A stretch of DNA of 63,927 bases from Bacteroidales bacterium (GTDB taxonomy: Bacteria > Bacteroidota > Bacteroidia > Bacteroidales > F082): assembly GCA_017477425.1 (NCBI GenBank), contig JAFUVT010000020.1:1-63927 (forward strand), written 5' to 3'. Below, in pieces: positions 31,906 to 40,623 of the stretch. The position numbers were made by a program, and so were the translations under genes. Below the pieces are notes generated by a model. The model was not told the origin of the DNA, ran no database searches, and worked only from the letters and a program-made list of their open reading frames with translations. Within the stretch, counting starts at the first letter, position 1; every line of letters starts with the position of its first letter.

Positions 31906-33627
31906 TTATTCTCCTTCTTCCAAAATCGCCTCCGACACATTGATAATGAAGTCCCCCATGCGCTCCAGCTCGGCCACGATGTCCATGTAATAGACGCCCG
32001 TCTGGTAGTTGTATTCGGGGCTCTCGATGTTGTTGATGTGCTCGTCGCGCAGCTGGTCGCGGTAGAGGTTGATGCGGGTCTCGGCGTTTTTGGCGTTGTT
32101 GATTTCCTTCAGCTGATGGTAAGGGAAACTGAGGTTTTCCTTCATGGCCAAGTAGGCCTCGCCGACCTTGTCCATCATCATGTTGAGCCGCTCGATCATG
32201 TCCTTGTCGAAATGCCGGTTGTGGGCTTGGGCGCGTTTCAGGATGCGGCTGATGGACTCACCCGAGTCGCCGAGGCTTTCCATCTCGCCGATGATCTTGT
32301 ACATCGCCTTGATGCGTTTGGCGGAGTTGCTCGAAATCTCGCCTTTCGAGACTTCGTTCAGGTAATAGGCAATTTCGTATTCAATCTTGTCGGTAATTTC
32401 TTCATATTTAACGAGTTTCGCCAATCGGTCGGCAAACTTCTCGGGATGGGTCTCGTTGATGGCCTCGCGGACGTGGCCGAAGCCTTTGTAGCACACGTCG
32501 CAGAAGTTGGAGATCTCTTGCTTGGCCTCGTCAAGCGAGAGCTCGGCGGTGGAAAGCGGGCCTCCGCTGATGTAGAGCAGGCGGTATTCCTCTTCCTCGT
32601 TCTTCGAGGGGAAAATCTTGCAGAGCAGGTTCACGAATTGCGGCACGAACCACACGAAAATCAAGGTGATCACTACATTAAATAAGGTGTGCATCACGCA
32701 AACGCTATATAATAAGGAGGTCTGCACGGCGGTGGTGTTGAGGTCGGCGGCCAAGTCGACGGTGTTGGGGTCGGGGAGGCCGAAAAGCTCCACCATCCAG
32801 CCGATGAGTTGCAGGAACCAAGGATAGATGATGAGCACGAAAATCACGCCGACGGTGTTCATGAGGGTGTGCGAGAGTGCCGTCCGCTTGGCGGCGGTGT
32901 TGCCCACCGAGGCGGCAATGTTGGCCGCGATGGTGGCTCCGATGTTGCCACCCATGATGATGGCTGTGGCCAGACGGAAGTCAACCACGCCAGTCGTGAT
33001 GAGAATCATGGTGATGGCCATGGTGGCCGCCGACGACTGGAAACAGGCCGTCAGCACGATGCCGATAATCATGAAGACGAGGATGGACCACCAGCCCAAA
33101 TTGGACCACGAGGCCAGGAACCCCAGCTGTTCGGGCGTGATGAGCTGTTGCGCCGTGGCACGCAAGGCGGCAAAGCCGATGAAAAACAGGGCGAAACCGA
33201 TGATGATTTCTCCCGTGTCGCGCCGCTTTTGGCTTTTTTTCATCTGCAGCAATATGTAGCCCAACAACAGCAGCGGATAGGCGAAATCGGCCATGTTGAA
33301 CGAGAAACCGAACACGGCCATAATCCACGCGGTGATGGTGGTTCCGATGTTGGCGCCCATGATGACCCCGATGGCCTGACCCAGTTCCAGCAGACCCGCA
33401 TTCACGAAGCCGACCACCATGATGGTGGTGGCCGTCGAGCTTTGGATGAGCGCGGTGACGCCGATGCCGGTCAGGATTTGCTTGAACGGGTTGGAGGTCA
33501 TGGCGGCCAGGATGCGGCGCATGCCGTCGCCAGCCACTTTTTGGAGACCATTGCTAAGCATGCTGAGGCCGAACAGGAAAAGTGTTACGGCTCCTAATAG
33601 GGTGAGAATCTGTAAGATGATTTCCAT
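31906..33627 (-). CDS. Na/Pi cotransporter family protein with PhoU-like C-terminus
   Basis: The 573-residue protein has two Na_Pi_cotrans repeats in a membrane domain (about 1-330). The QSST motif appears as ALIQSSTATTIMVVGF in repeat 1 and its counterpart as ACFQSSAATMAITM in repeat 2; each is followed by a MGANIG/MGGNIG loop. The C-terminal 200 residues are helical and PhoU-like (ALSLDEAKQEISNFCDVCYKGF... GEMESLGDSGESISRIL). It is predicted to move phosphate with sodium, and the cytoplasmic domain may regulate it. It lies 42 bases after the arginase-family gene on the same strand. Direction of phosphate movement cannot be told from sequence. Confidence 0.92.
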   Translation of the reverse strand: MEIILQILTLLGAVTLFLFGLSMLSNGLQKVAGDGMRRILAAMTSNPFKQILTGIGVTALIQSSTATTIMVVGFVNAGLLELGQAIGVIMGANIGTTITAWIMAVFGFSFNMADFAYPLLLLGYILLQMKKSQKRRDTGEIIIGFALFFIGFAALRATAQQLITPEQLGFLASWSNLGWWSILVFMIIGIVLTACFQSSAATMAITMILITTGVVDFRLATAIIMGGNIGATIAANIAASVGNTAAKRTALSHTLMNTVGVIFVLIIYPWFLQLIGWMVELFGLPDPNTVDLAADLNTTAVQTSLLYSVCVMHTLFNVVITLIFVWFVPQFVNLLCKIFPSKNEEEEYRLLYISGGPLSTAELSLDEAKQEISNFCDVCYKGFGHVREAINETHPEKFADRLAKLVKYEEITDKIEYEIAYYLNEVSKGEISSNSAKRIKAMYKIIGEMESLGDSGESISRILKRAQAHNRHFDKDMIERLNMMMDKVGEAYLAMKENLSFPYHQLKEINNAKNAETRINLYRDQLRDEHINNIESPEYNYQTGVYYMDIVAELERMGDFIINVSEAILEEGE

Positions 33628-33669
33628 TGTTGCAATGATGAAGAGGTCACGAAGATGAAGTAATGTGTT

Positions 33670-34701
33670 TTATTTCGCTGCCACGCCACAGAGGTGGAAC
33701 AGCACCCTTGCGCCTACGTTGCCGTCCCAGTCGCCGCCGTCGGGCGAGGGCGACACCTCGCAGAGGTCGAAGCCGATGATGTCCTTGCCCGCCTCGCGGA
33801 TGCGGTTGAGCAGGTACATCAGCTCTTCGTATTCGAGGCCGCCGGGGACGGGTGTGCCCGTGTTGGGACAGAGCTTCGGGTCGAGGGCGTCAATGTCGAT
33901 GGAGAGATAGACCTTATCGGGCAAAGCCGCAACCATCTCATCCACAAGGTCTTTCCATTTTGCACCTTCGTAGATGCGGCGGCGGCAGTCGCGGTCGAAG
34001 AACACCTTTATTCTATTGGGTTGGCTCTCGGCCAAGGCTTTTTCCTGATGGCAGTAGTCGCGGATGCCGACTTGGACAAGTTTCTTCACATTGCTGAATT
34101 TCAGCGTGTTGAAGAAAATCGAAGCGTGAGAATATTTGAAGCCTTCGAAGGCGTCGCGCAGGTCGCAGTGGGCATCGGCATGCAGGATGCCGTATTCCAC
34201 ACCTTTTTCATTAAGGTATTGGTGGTAGGCGAGGGGACAGCTGTGGTCGCCGCCCAAGAGGCCCACAATTTTGCCTTGTGCCTTCCAGTAGGCTATGCGT
34301 TCGCGCAGCCATGCGTTTTTCTTCTCCGTGGAGGACTCGATGAGGGCGTATAAATCGGCATAATGCTTTGGGTCGTCGTCCATCGTGCCTTCATACAGCG
34401 CGTTGATGATTTCTTCGCTCATAGGGGCCAGCCGGTCGTGCAGTTCGCGCAGTTCTTTCGGGAATTCGTCCATCCAGATGCCTTTTTGCCAGAGGTCGGG
34501 GTAGTCGTGATGGCAAAGGTCGACTTGAAGGGAGGCTTCCATGATGGCGGCTGGACCATCGACGGTGCCACGGTTGTAGCTCGTGGTGAGTTCCCATTCC
34601 ACGGGTATGATGATGATTTGTGCTTCCTCGGCGGAGCAAGGCAGGCCGTAGATGCCGGAATCGGCCACGGCTGCGGCATTGGGGTCAAAGTTGTTTTCCA
34701 T
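33670..34701 (-). CDS. Arginase/agmatinase-family ureohydrolase
   Basis: The protein has 343 residues from ATG 34701 (MENNFDPNAA); a frame reaching 34839 passes through the promoter and is rejected. The binuclear manganese site of ureohydrolases is complete: GLLGGDHSCP, LHADAHCDLRD and YLSIDIDALDPKLCPNTGTP, with the PVPGGLEYEE segment after it. An insertion of about 45 residues between the N-terminal SYNRGTVDGPAAIMEAS and the GGDHS strand is helical. The family includes arginase, agmatinase, guanidinobutyrase and formimidoylglutamase; the exact substrate is not fixed by these motifs. It may be cotranscribed with the Na/Pi cotransporter gene. Confidence 0.88.
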   Translation of the reverse strand: MENNFDPNAAAVADSGIYGLPCSAEEAQIIIIPVEWELTTSYNRGTVDGPAAIMEASLQVDLCHHDYPDLWQKGIWMDEFPKELRELHDRLAPMSEEIINALYEGTMDDDPKHYADLYALIESSTEKKNAWLRERIAYWKAQGKIVGLLGGDHSCPLAYHQYLNEKGVEYGILHADAHCDLRDAFEGFKYSHASIFFNTLKFSNVKKLVQVGIRDYCHQEKALAESQPNRIKVFFDRDCRRRIYEGAKWKDLVDEMVAALPDKVYLSIDIDALDPKLCPNTGTPVPGGLEYEELMYLLNRIREAGKDIIGFDLCEVSPSPDGGDWDGNVGARVLFHLCGVAAK

Positions 34702-34718
34702 TGTTGATAAATTTGGGG

Positions 34719-34727
34719 ACAAAAGTA
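34719..34727 (-). promoter_or_regulatory. -7 element before the ureohydrolase gene
   Basis: TACTTTTGT on the minus strand, 17 bases before ATG 34701; divergent from the element at 34750. Confidence 0.5.
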
Positions 34728-34749
34728 GGGAAAAAACGAATTTAATACT

Positions 34750-34758
34750 TATTTTTGC
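34750..34758 (+). promoter_or_regulatory. -7 element before the metallo-hydrolase gene
   Basis: TATTTTTGC, 16 bases before ATG 34775. Confidence 0.55.
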
Positions 34759-34774
34759 ACCCAAATTTGATGCG

Positions 34775-35596
34775 ATGGATCTCTTTTCGTGCCTTTCCCC
34801 CTTTGTCTTTTGCAGCTTTGCCTCGGGCAGTAGCGGCAATTGCTACTATGTGGGCAAGCAGGATGAGGGCGTTTTGGTCGATGTCGGCATCAGTGCGCAG
34901 ACGGTTACGAGAGCCCTGACCAAGATTGAGATACCCATTGATAGAATCAAGGGCGTCCTTGTCACGCACGACCATATCGATCACGTGAAAGGCCTTGAGG
35001 TGCTGACCAAAAACCACCCCATTCCCATCTACGCCCATTCCGACTGCCTGCTGGGTATTACCGAAGGCAAGGCCACGAAGAATGTCGATACCCATTTGTT
35101 CCATGAAATCGAGCCTATGCAGCCTTTCGAGATTTGCGGCATCACAATCGAGGCGTTTCCAGTGATGCATGATGGACGAGGAGCGGTGGGCTATCATTTT
35201 AATTATGAAGGTCATACGTTGACGATAGCCACTGATATCGGGATGCTCGACAAATTGGTGAAAGAACAGATCAGACGCTCCGAAAACATCGTCATCGAGG
35301 CGAACTATGATGTGGAGATGTTGGAAAAAGGCTCTTATCCCTATTTGCTCAAGCAACGCATTGCTGGCCCGTTCGGTCACCTCAGCAACAGGGAGTCGGC
35401 TCGTTTCATCGCCGAAATCTATCGTCCTGAGATCAAGAATATCATGCTATGCCACCTCAGCGAGAACAACAACACGCCTGAATGCGCCATGAGTTGCCTC
35501 TACGAGCAGTTCCGCTTCAAGCATGTGCATCCCGACGTGAACACTTCCATCTTTCCCTTGCCTCGCCACAAAAGCACGGGCTTCATCTACCTCTGA
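34775..35596 (+). CDS. MBL-fold metallo-hydrolase (YycJ/WalJ-like)
   Basis: The protein has 273 residues from ATG 34775; earlier in-frame codons lie upstream of the promoter element. The start could also be slightly later, since family members usually open at the FCSFASGSSGNCYYVG strand. The metal site VLVTHDHIDHVKGLEVL (THxHxDH) and the later MHDGRGAVGYHF, IVIEANYDVEML and MLCHLSENNNTPECA segments match the WalJ/YycJ group of predicted DNA-processing hydrolases related to RNase J and Artemis-like enzymes. WalJ has been linked to cell division coordination and DNA repair in Firmicutes; the role here is inferred. Confidence 0.85.
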   Translation: MDLFSCLSPFVFCSFASGSSGNCYYVGKQDEGVLVDVGISAQTVTRALTKIEIPIDRIKGVLVTHDHIDHVKGLEVLTKNHPIPIYAHSDCLLGITEGKATKNVDTHLFHEIEPMQPFEICGITIEAFPVMHDGRGAVGYHFNYEGHTLTIATDIGMLDKLVKEQIRRSENIVIEANYDVEMLEKGSYPYLLKQRIAGPFGHLSNRESARFIAEIYRPEIKNIMLCHLSENNNTPECAMSCLYEQFRFKHVHPDVNTSIFPLPRHKSTGFIYL

Positions 35597-35628
35597 TTCC
35601 ACGTATTTTTCTACACTTTTTCTGGTTT

Positions 35629-35675
35629 TGTGGAATTTTCCACAAATTTCCACAATGATGTTGTGTTGTGGAATG
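35629..35675. repeat. Cluster of TGTGGAA/TTCCACA motifs upstream of the coiled-coil lipoprotein gene
   Basis: The spacer 35597-35764 holds at least four copies of TTGTGGAA or its complement within about 50 bases, including a palindromic pair (TTGTGGAA then TTCCACAA). Two more TGTGGAATT copies lie at 36727-36745. One copy, TTTTCCACA, fits the DnaA-box pattern TTWTNCACA. Function is unknown. Confidence 0.5.
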
Positions 35676-35764
35676 TTGTGTAAGTGTTTGAATACCAATG
35701 TTTTTGTCATTATAATTAAAATAGGTACGAAATATGCTATGGTGGTGGGCAAATTTTTAGACCG

Positions 35765-36652
35765 ATGAAAACCAAACTGTCGTTATTTGTCATGGCCCTG
35801 CTAATGGTGTTAGTGGCGTCATGTGATGTGGAACGTTCGGAAAAGTACCAAACCTTGCTGTCCGAGCGAGACTCGTTGTATACCGAGGCGGTGGCAGCCA
35901 AAGGAGGCTTCGACCAAGCCTTAAACACCATCAATGAGATTGAGACCGCTCTTGAGTCGGTGCGTGCCCAGGAAAACATCATAATGCTTGAAAACCAAGA
36001 GGGTAACACCAACAAGGCTGTGTCGGAAATCAATGCCATTCAACAGACCTTGCAAGAGAACCGCAACAAGATCGCCCAGTTGGAGAAGCAGCTGGCCGAG
36101 CAAGGGACGCAGTCGAAGGCTTTGAATAAGACGGTGAGCCGACTGAAGAAGCAATTGGATGAAAAAGACGCGTATATCACCAATCTGAAGGATGAGTTGC
36201 AGCAAAGCCGCATGCAGATTGCCGACTTGAACGAACAGGTGACCAACCTGAACGAGAACATCAATGAGCTGAACAGCAACATCGATGTCATGACGGTGCA
36301 GAATGCGGCCCAGCAGGCCACTATCGAGAACCAAGACGCCATGCTGAATTCGGTGTGGATTTGCATCGCCGATCAACAGACGCTGGTCGAAAAGGGTGTG
36401 GTCAGCAAAGGCGGCCTCTTCCAAGCCAGTGAGATCTCGAAACAGGGCTTCGACCAAAGCCAGTTCATGCGTGGCGACAAACGTGACCTGGAAATCATCC
36501 CGTTGCACGCGAAGAAAGGAAAAATCATGACCTCTCATCCAGAGAATAGCTTCCAACTGAAAGAAGCCGACGAAGGCAATTTAGTGATTGACATTCTTGA
36601 CAAAGACGCCTTCTGGAGTATGTCGAATTATTTGGTAGTATCCATCAAATAA
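35765..36652 (+). CDS. Coiled-coil lipoprotein of unknown function
   Basis: The 295-residue protein has a lipoprotein signal peptide (MKTKLSLFVMALLMVLVASC). Residues about 25-205 form a long heptad-rich coiled coil (LEKQLAEQGTQSKALNKT, LKKQLDEKDAYITNLKDE, NLNENINELNSNIDVMTV). The C-terminal 90 residues form a mixed domain (SVWICIADQQTLVEKGVVSKGGLF ... FQLKEADEGNLVIDILD). Similar coiled-coil lipoproteins are common in Bacteroidota and are usually annotated as hypothetical; a structural role in the envelope is a guess. No -7 element is visible in its 168-base upstream spacer, which instead holds the TGTGGAA cluster. A terminator follows. Confidence 0.75.
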   Translation: MKTKLSLFVMALLMVLVASCDVERSEKYQTLLSERDSLYTEAVAAKGGFDQALNTINEIETALESVRAQENIIMLENQEGNTNKAVSEINAIQQTLQENRNKIAQLEKQLAEQGTQSKALNKTVSRLKKQLDEKDAYITNLKDELQQSRMQIADLNEQVTNLNENINELNSNIDVMTVQNAAQQATIENQDAMLNSVWICIADQQTLVEKGVVSKGGLFQASEISKQGFDQSQFMRGDKRDLEIIPLHAKKGKIMTSHPENSFQLKEADEGNLVIDILDKDAFWSMSNYLVVSIK

Positions 36653-36695
36653 ATCCGTTTTTACGGAATCTGCTCGTTTTCAATTTTTTTAAAAT

Positions 36696-36727
36696 GGCCC
36701 CGCGTCGCTCGATGTGGGGCTTTTTTT
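36696..36727 (+). terminator. Terminator after the coiled-coil lipoprotein gene
   Basis: GGCCCC (36696-36701) and GGGGC (36716-36720) form the stem, followed by seven T (36721-36727). Confidence 0.75.
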
Positions 36728-36759
36728 GTGGAATTTTGTGGAATTGAAGAAAAATGTGT

Positions 36760-36768
36760 TACCTTTGC
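36760..36768 (+). promoter_or_regulatory. -7 element of the NtrC-type regulator gene (near-leaderless)
   Basis: TACCTTTGC ends 3 bases before ATG 36772. If transcription starts a few bases after TTTG, as usual, the mRNA would have almost no 5' leader. Confidence 0.55.
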
Positions 36769-36771
36769 AGC

Positions 36772-38109
36772 ATGAAATCCAAGATTCTTGTTGTAGAAGA
36801 CGATGCCTCTTTCGGCATGATGATCCTCACCTGGTTGAAGAAGAATGGCTATGAGGCTGTCCTGGCAACGCGGTTCGAACAGGCTAAGATTGAAATCTCC
36901 AATGGCGGTTTCAACCTGATCCTCACCGATTTGCGCCTTCCCGATGGCGATGGCATCATCCTGATGACGTGGGTGCGTGAGAAAATGAAGAGCAAGATGC
37001 CCATCATCGTGATGACGGGGTATGCCGAGGTGCAAACCGCCGTTTCGGCCATGAAACTGGGTGCTTTCGACTACCTCAAGAAGCCCATCAACCCGAGTGT
37101 CTTGGAGGAGAAGATCGCGGCGGCACTGGCATCGTCGGAGGAAGAGTCGGAAGAGACGTTCCTGCCCACCAGTAAGCAGTGGGTGAAGGGCAACAGCTCG
37201 TCAATGCAGCGGCTCTACAAACATGTGGAACTCGTTGCACCCACCAAATTCTCCGTCCTCATCCTTGGCGAGAGCGGCACGGGCAAGGAATACATCGCCC
37301 GCATGATCCATGAGTTGAGCCAATACAAAGACGGCCCCTTCATTCCTGTCGATTGCGGTAGCCTCTCCAAGGAATTGGCCCCCAGCGAGTTGTTCGGCCA
37401 TCTGAAAGGCTCGTTCACCTCGGCCATTGCCGACAAGAAAGGCGTCTTCGAACAGGCCAAAGGTGGCACGGTTTTTCTCGACGAGGTGGGCAACCTACCC
37501 TATGAGGTGCAGATGCAGCTGTTGCGTGCCTTGCAGGAACAGAAGGTGAGGCCCGTGGGTTCGGCCACCGACATTCACGTCGACGTTCGTATCCTTGCAG
37601 CCACCAACGAGGATCTTGTACAAGCCATCGATGAGGGCCGCTTCCGTCAGGATTTGTTTCACCGCATCAATGAGTTCTCCATCGAGGTGCCTCCGCTTCG
37701 CGACCGTCTCGAGGACTTCGACGAGCTGACAGCGTTTTTCATCAACCAAGCCAACGAGGAACTGGGAAAGAACGTGAAAGGCATCACCAACGATGCCTTG
37801 CAGCGGATGAAGGAACAACGTTGGAACGGCAACCTGCGCGAGTTGCGCAACGTGGTCCGCCGTTGTGTGCTCTTCGCCGAGAGCGAAAACATCGAGATGG
37901 ATGACCTGCCCGTGTTCAGTCCACCCAACAAGAAAACACTCATCGCCACCGTTGAGGACGACTGGGCTTTGCGTCCCGAACATGAGAAGGAACAAATCGA
38001 GGCTGCCCTGCAAAAGGCAAGAGGCAACAAGACCGTCGCGGCCAAGTTGTTGAAGATCGACCGTAAGACCTTATATAATAAGATGCATCTTTATGGGATA
38101 GAGTTGTAA
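36772..38109 (+). CDS. Sigma-54-dependent (NtrC-family) response regulator
   Basis: The protein has 445 residues from ATG 36772. An N-terminal receiver domain (about 1-120) has phospho-acceptor D53 (LILTDLRLPDGDG) and the KKPI switch. The AAA+ domain has Walker A GESGTGKEYIARMIHE and Walker B GGTVFLDEVGNLP. The sigma-54 contact loop reads GSFTSA instead of GAFTGA, a double deviation that keeps F and T. A Fis-type HTH closes the protein (ARGNKTVAAKLLKIDRKTLYNKM). It activates sigma-54 promoters on phosphorylation. The hybrid histidine kinase gene lies directly downstream in convergent orientation, stops only 2 bases apart, and its Hpt domain is the probable phosphate donor. Confidence 0.93.
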   Translation: MKSKILVVEDDASFGMMILTWLKKNGYEAVLATRFEQAKIEISNGGFNLILTDLRLPDGDGIILMTWVREKMKSKMPIIVMTGYAEVQTAVSAMKLGAFDYLKKPINPSVLEEKIAAALASSEEESEETFLPTSKQWVKGNSSSMQRLYKHVELVAPTKFSVLILGESGTGKEYIARMIHELSQYKDGPFIPVDCGSLSKELAPSELFGHLKGSFTSAIADKKGVFEQAKGGTVFLDEVGNLPYEVQMQLLRALQEQKVRPVGSATDIHVDVRILAATNEDLVQAIDEGRFRQDLFHRINEFSIEVPPLRDRLEDFDELTAFFINQANEELGKNVKGITNDALQRMKEQRWNGNLRELRNVVRRCVLFAESENIEMDDLPVFSPPNKKTLIATVEDDWALRPEHEKEQIEAALQKARGNKTVAAKLLKIDRKTLYNKMHLYGIEL

Positions 38110-38111
38110 GC

Positions 38112-40559
38112 CTATCCAATCCCGTATTTCTCTTCTAACAGATCCATCAGTTCATCGGCTTGCGCCATGAATAGGGTGGCGTCGTCTTTCCATTCGGGAT
38201 AGTCGGCTTCAGCTGAGCCTTGGCTTCGCATGGCGTTCATGCGGGAGAGGAAGGTGACGTCGCGATCCAGCTGGGTGAACATGGGTAGCATCTTGTGGCA
38301 AAGTCCTTGCATCGCGTCGAAATCCGATTGCTCAATCAAGGCGTTCATCGTCAGCAAGTCGTCGGCCGTCGACTGGACAAAGACGTTCAGGATGCTGGCC
38401 ATGGCTTCCTTGTCGTTGCCCATCATCTCGCTGAAGCTGGGGAAATCGGGAAATGCGATTTCGGCCTCTGTCTCGGCGCTCACAACGCTGCCAAACAACC
38501 CTTCCAACTGCTTGAGGTTGAACGGTTTCTGCAGGAACCCATCGAAGCCTTCGGCCTTGGCTGTTTCGGTGGTGTATTCGATGCGGCCGGTCATGAGGAT
38601 GACGGGCTCGTTGCTGTCGACTTCCTTGACGAGATAGAGGATGTCGTTACCCGTCACGGCGCCCATTTCGCGGTCGGTGAGGATGTAGTCGTATTGGTCC
38701 AATTGCTGCAAGGCGTTGTCGAAGTCGTTCATCGAGCGGCAGGGGATGGCCTTGTGGCCGAGGCGGTGCAACATGCTGTCGATGACCGACAAGAGGGTGT
38801 TGTCGTCGTCGAAGACCAAGATGTTGAGACTCTTTTTCTCTGTGGGCCCGTCGGGCTCGGTCTGTCTCTCAATTTTCTCCACGGGAATCCTCACCTCAAA
38901 ATGGGAGCCTTTGCCCACTTCCGATTCGGTGTGGATCTCGCCTCCGAGCAGGTCGACGAGACCTTTCACCACCGACATGCCATAGCCGCTGCCTTCGGCA
39001 AATTGGTTGTAGGTCTCGATGCGGACGAAAGGCTTGAACACCTCTTCGAGCTTGTCTTGTGGGATGCCCACGCCCGTGTCGATGATGTCGAAGACGACCA
39101 GATTACGCCCCATCCTCGTCTTGAAGCTGACACTGCCTTCCAAGGTGTATTTGATGCCGTTAGAGATGAGGTTGGTTAGTATCTGTCTGATTTTCAGTTT
39201 ATCTGAGTTGAGAATAGTGCCCTTTTCAATGTCGTTTTCGAAATCGAATTGCAGGCTCTTGTGTTGTGCAATAGGAGCAAACATCTCGGCGATTTCTTCG
39301 CACAGCAGCCCGATGTCGAAGTCTTCCTTGCTTACTTGCAGCTTGCCTTGTTCGAGGCTCGAGAACTCCAACAGGTTGTTGAGCAGGTTGAGGATGTGGT
39401 CGGCCGACTGCTGAATGGAGACGATTTCCTTCTCGTTTTCGGTCTTGTCCAATAGCTCCACATGTCCTATGATGGAAGTGAGAGGCGCCTTGATGTCGTG
39501 CGAGACGGAGAGCAACAGCTTGTGGCGGCTCTCCATGATCTCCTCCGTTTTCCTTTTGGCTTCCTCGGCGGCACGACGGGCACGGAAACTTTTATTTACA
39601 TCACTGATAATCAGTATGATGAAAATCATGATTAGAATCAATGTCACGGTTCCGATGAGGAAGGAGATTTGGGTGTTTTTACGGATGATTTCTTCGCTTT
39701 TCTCGATCTCAACGATGGTGGAGTCGAGGATCTCTTGGTTGAGGCGGATCAGCAGGCTGGAGATTTGTTCGGAGAGTTGGTTGTCGGCCTTGACCAGCTC
39801 TTGGGTCTTTTTCTCGTATTCCTTGATTTTGTTCCAGTATTCGGTTTTGGCCTTGTTGGACAAGACGCGAAGGTCAGCGAGAATGGTGAGCGAGTCCTGT
39901 CGTTGCTGTTGGATGCGGACCGTGTCGGACCGTTCCATGGTGATGTGAACAATGCTGTCCTCCGCTTGCTGGTCGGGACTGAAGACATCGCCGATGCGTC
40001 CCCAAAAGCCTTTCTTGGAGGGTGCCTTCGGGACATGGATGACCGTGTCTTTGGAGACTGTAGTGACCACGATTTCTTCCTCGGGCGGTGGCGGCGAATA
40101 GGCATCGATGGTGCGGTCGAACTCGGCCAAGGGATTGAAGTCGTGGAATTGTTTCGACAGCTCGTTGCTGAGACGACCTTTATTATTGATGAGATTGTCG
40201 ATCTCGCTGACCATCCTTTTGTTGTCCTCGCTGATTTCGATCAGCATCAACGAGTCGATCTGCCCAGTGATGGCCTCTCTCGCATTGTTGAACTGACGTC
40301 TGTATTTGTATTGCTCGGTGAAGGCGTAAAGGTTGGCTGAGTTTTGGGCTTCGTGGACGTTCTTGGTGAAACGGTTGGCCCAATCGAGGGCACGGTGTTG
40401 GGTGTCGATGTTGGCGCGTTGGTTTTGGATGGAACTGCGCAGGTTGAATATGTAGTAGAACAAGGCGCAGCTCAGGGCGAAGACAAAAAGATAGGTGAAC
40501 ACCACCTTCCAGCTGGTGCGTGTCCCGCTTGGGTAATCGTTTTTGCTTTTCTTCGCCAT
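38112..40559 (-). CDS. Hybrid histidine kinase with receiver and Hpt domains
   Basis: The protein has 815 residues from ATG 40559 (MAKKSKNDYP); a frame extending to 40811 overlaps the divergent gene and is rejected. Two membrane spans (about 17-39 and 298-319) enclose a helical periplasmic sensor of about 255 residues. Then come HisKA with H354 (LLLSVSHDIKAPL), HATPase (DTGVGIPQDKLEEVF; GSGYGMSVVKGLV), a receiver (LNILVFDDD; YILTDREMG; LQKPFN) and a C-terminal Hpt-like domain (GLCHKMLPMFTQLD). The layout supports a His-Asp-His-Asp phosphorelay ending on the NtrC regulator encoded on the opposite strand. The signal sensed is unknown. Confidence 0.92.
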   Translation of the reverse strand: MAKKSKNDYPSGTRTSWKVVFTYLFVFALSCALFYYIFNLRSSIQNQRANIDTQHRALDWANRFTKNVHEAQNSANLYAFTEQYKYRRQFNNAREAITGQIDSLMLIEISEDNKRMVSEIDNLINNKGRLSNELSKQFHDFNPLAEFDRTIDAYSPPPPEEEIVVTTVSKDTVIHVPKAPSKKGFWGRIGDVFSPDQQAEDSIVHITMERSDTVRIQQQRQDSLTILADLRVLSNKAKTEYWNKIKEYEKKTQELVKADNQLSEQISSLLIRLNQEILDSTIVEIEKSEEIIRKNTQISFLIGTVTLILIMIFIILIISDVNKSFRARRAAEEAKRKTEEIMESRHKLLLSVSHDIKAPLTSIIGHVELLDKTENEKEIVSIQQSADHILNLLNNLLEFSSLEQGKLQVSKEDFDIGLLCEEIAEMFAPIAQHKSLQFDFENDIEKGTILNSDKLKIRQILTNLISNGIKYTLEGSVSFKTRMGRNLVVFDIIDTGVGIPQDKLEEVFKPFVRIETYNQFAEGSGYGMSVVKGLVDLLGGEIHTESEVGKGSHFEVRIPVEKIERQTEPDGPTEKKSLNILVFDDDNTLLSVIDSMLHRLGHKAIPCRSMNDFDNALQQLDQYDYILTDREMGAVTGNDILYLVKEVDSNEPVILMTGRIEYTTETAKAEGFDGFLQKPFNLKQLEGLFGSVVSAETEAEIAFPDFPSFSEMMGNDKEAMASILNVFVQSTADDLLTMNALIEQSDFDAMQGLCHKMLPMFTQLDRDVTFLSRMNAMRSQGSAEADYPEWKDDATLFMAQADELMDLLEEKYGIG

Positions 40560-40565
40560 TGTGCG

Positions 40566-40574
40566 GCAAAGATA
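40566..40574 (-). promoter_or_regulatory. -7 element of the hybrid kinase gene (very short leader)
   Basis: TATCTTTGC on the minus strand ends 6 bases before ATG 40559. Confidence 0.55.
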
Positions 40575-40597
40575 GAACTTTCGAGCGAAAAAATCCT

Positions 40598-40606
40598 TAT
40601 TTTTGC
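40598..40606 (+). promoter_or_regulatory. -7 element of the 5'-nucleotidase gene
   Basis: TATTTTTGC, 17 bases before ATG 40624, divergent from the hybrid-kinase promoter. Confidence 0.55.
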
Positions 40607-40623
40607 ACCAAATTATTTGTCCT

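Noticed and set aside
35629..35675. Chromosome origin at the TTCCACA cluster
   Set aside because: Only one good DnaA-box match, no AT-rich unwinding array, and no dnaA or dnaN gene nearby; kept only as a low-interest motif cluster.
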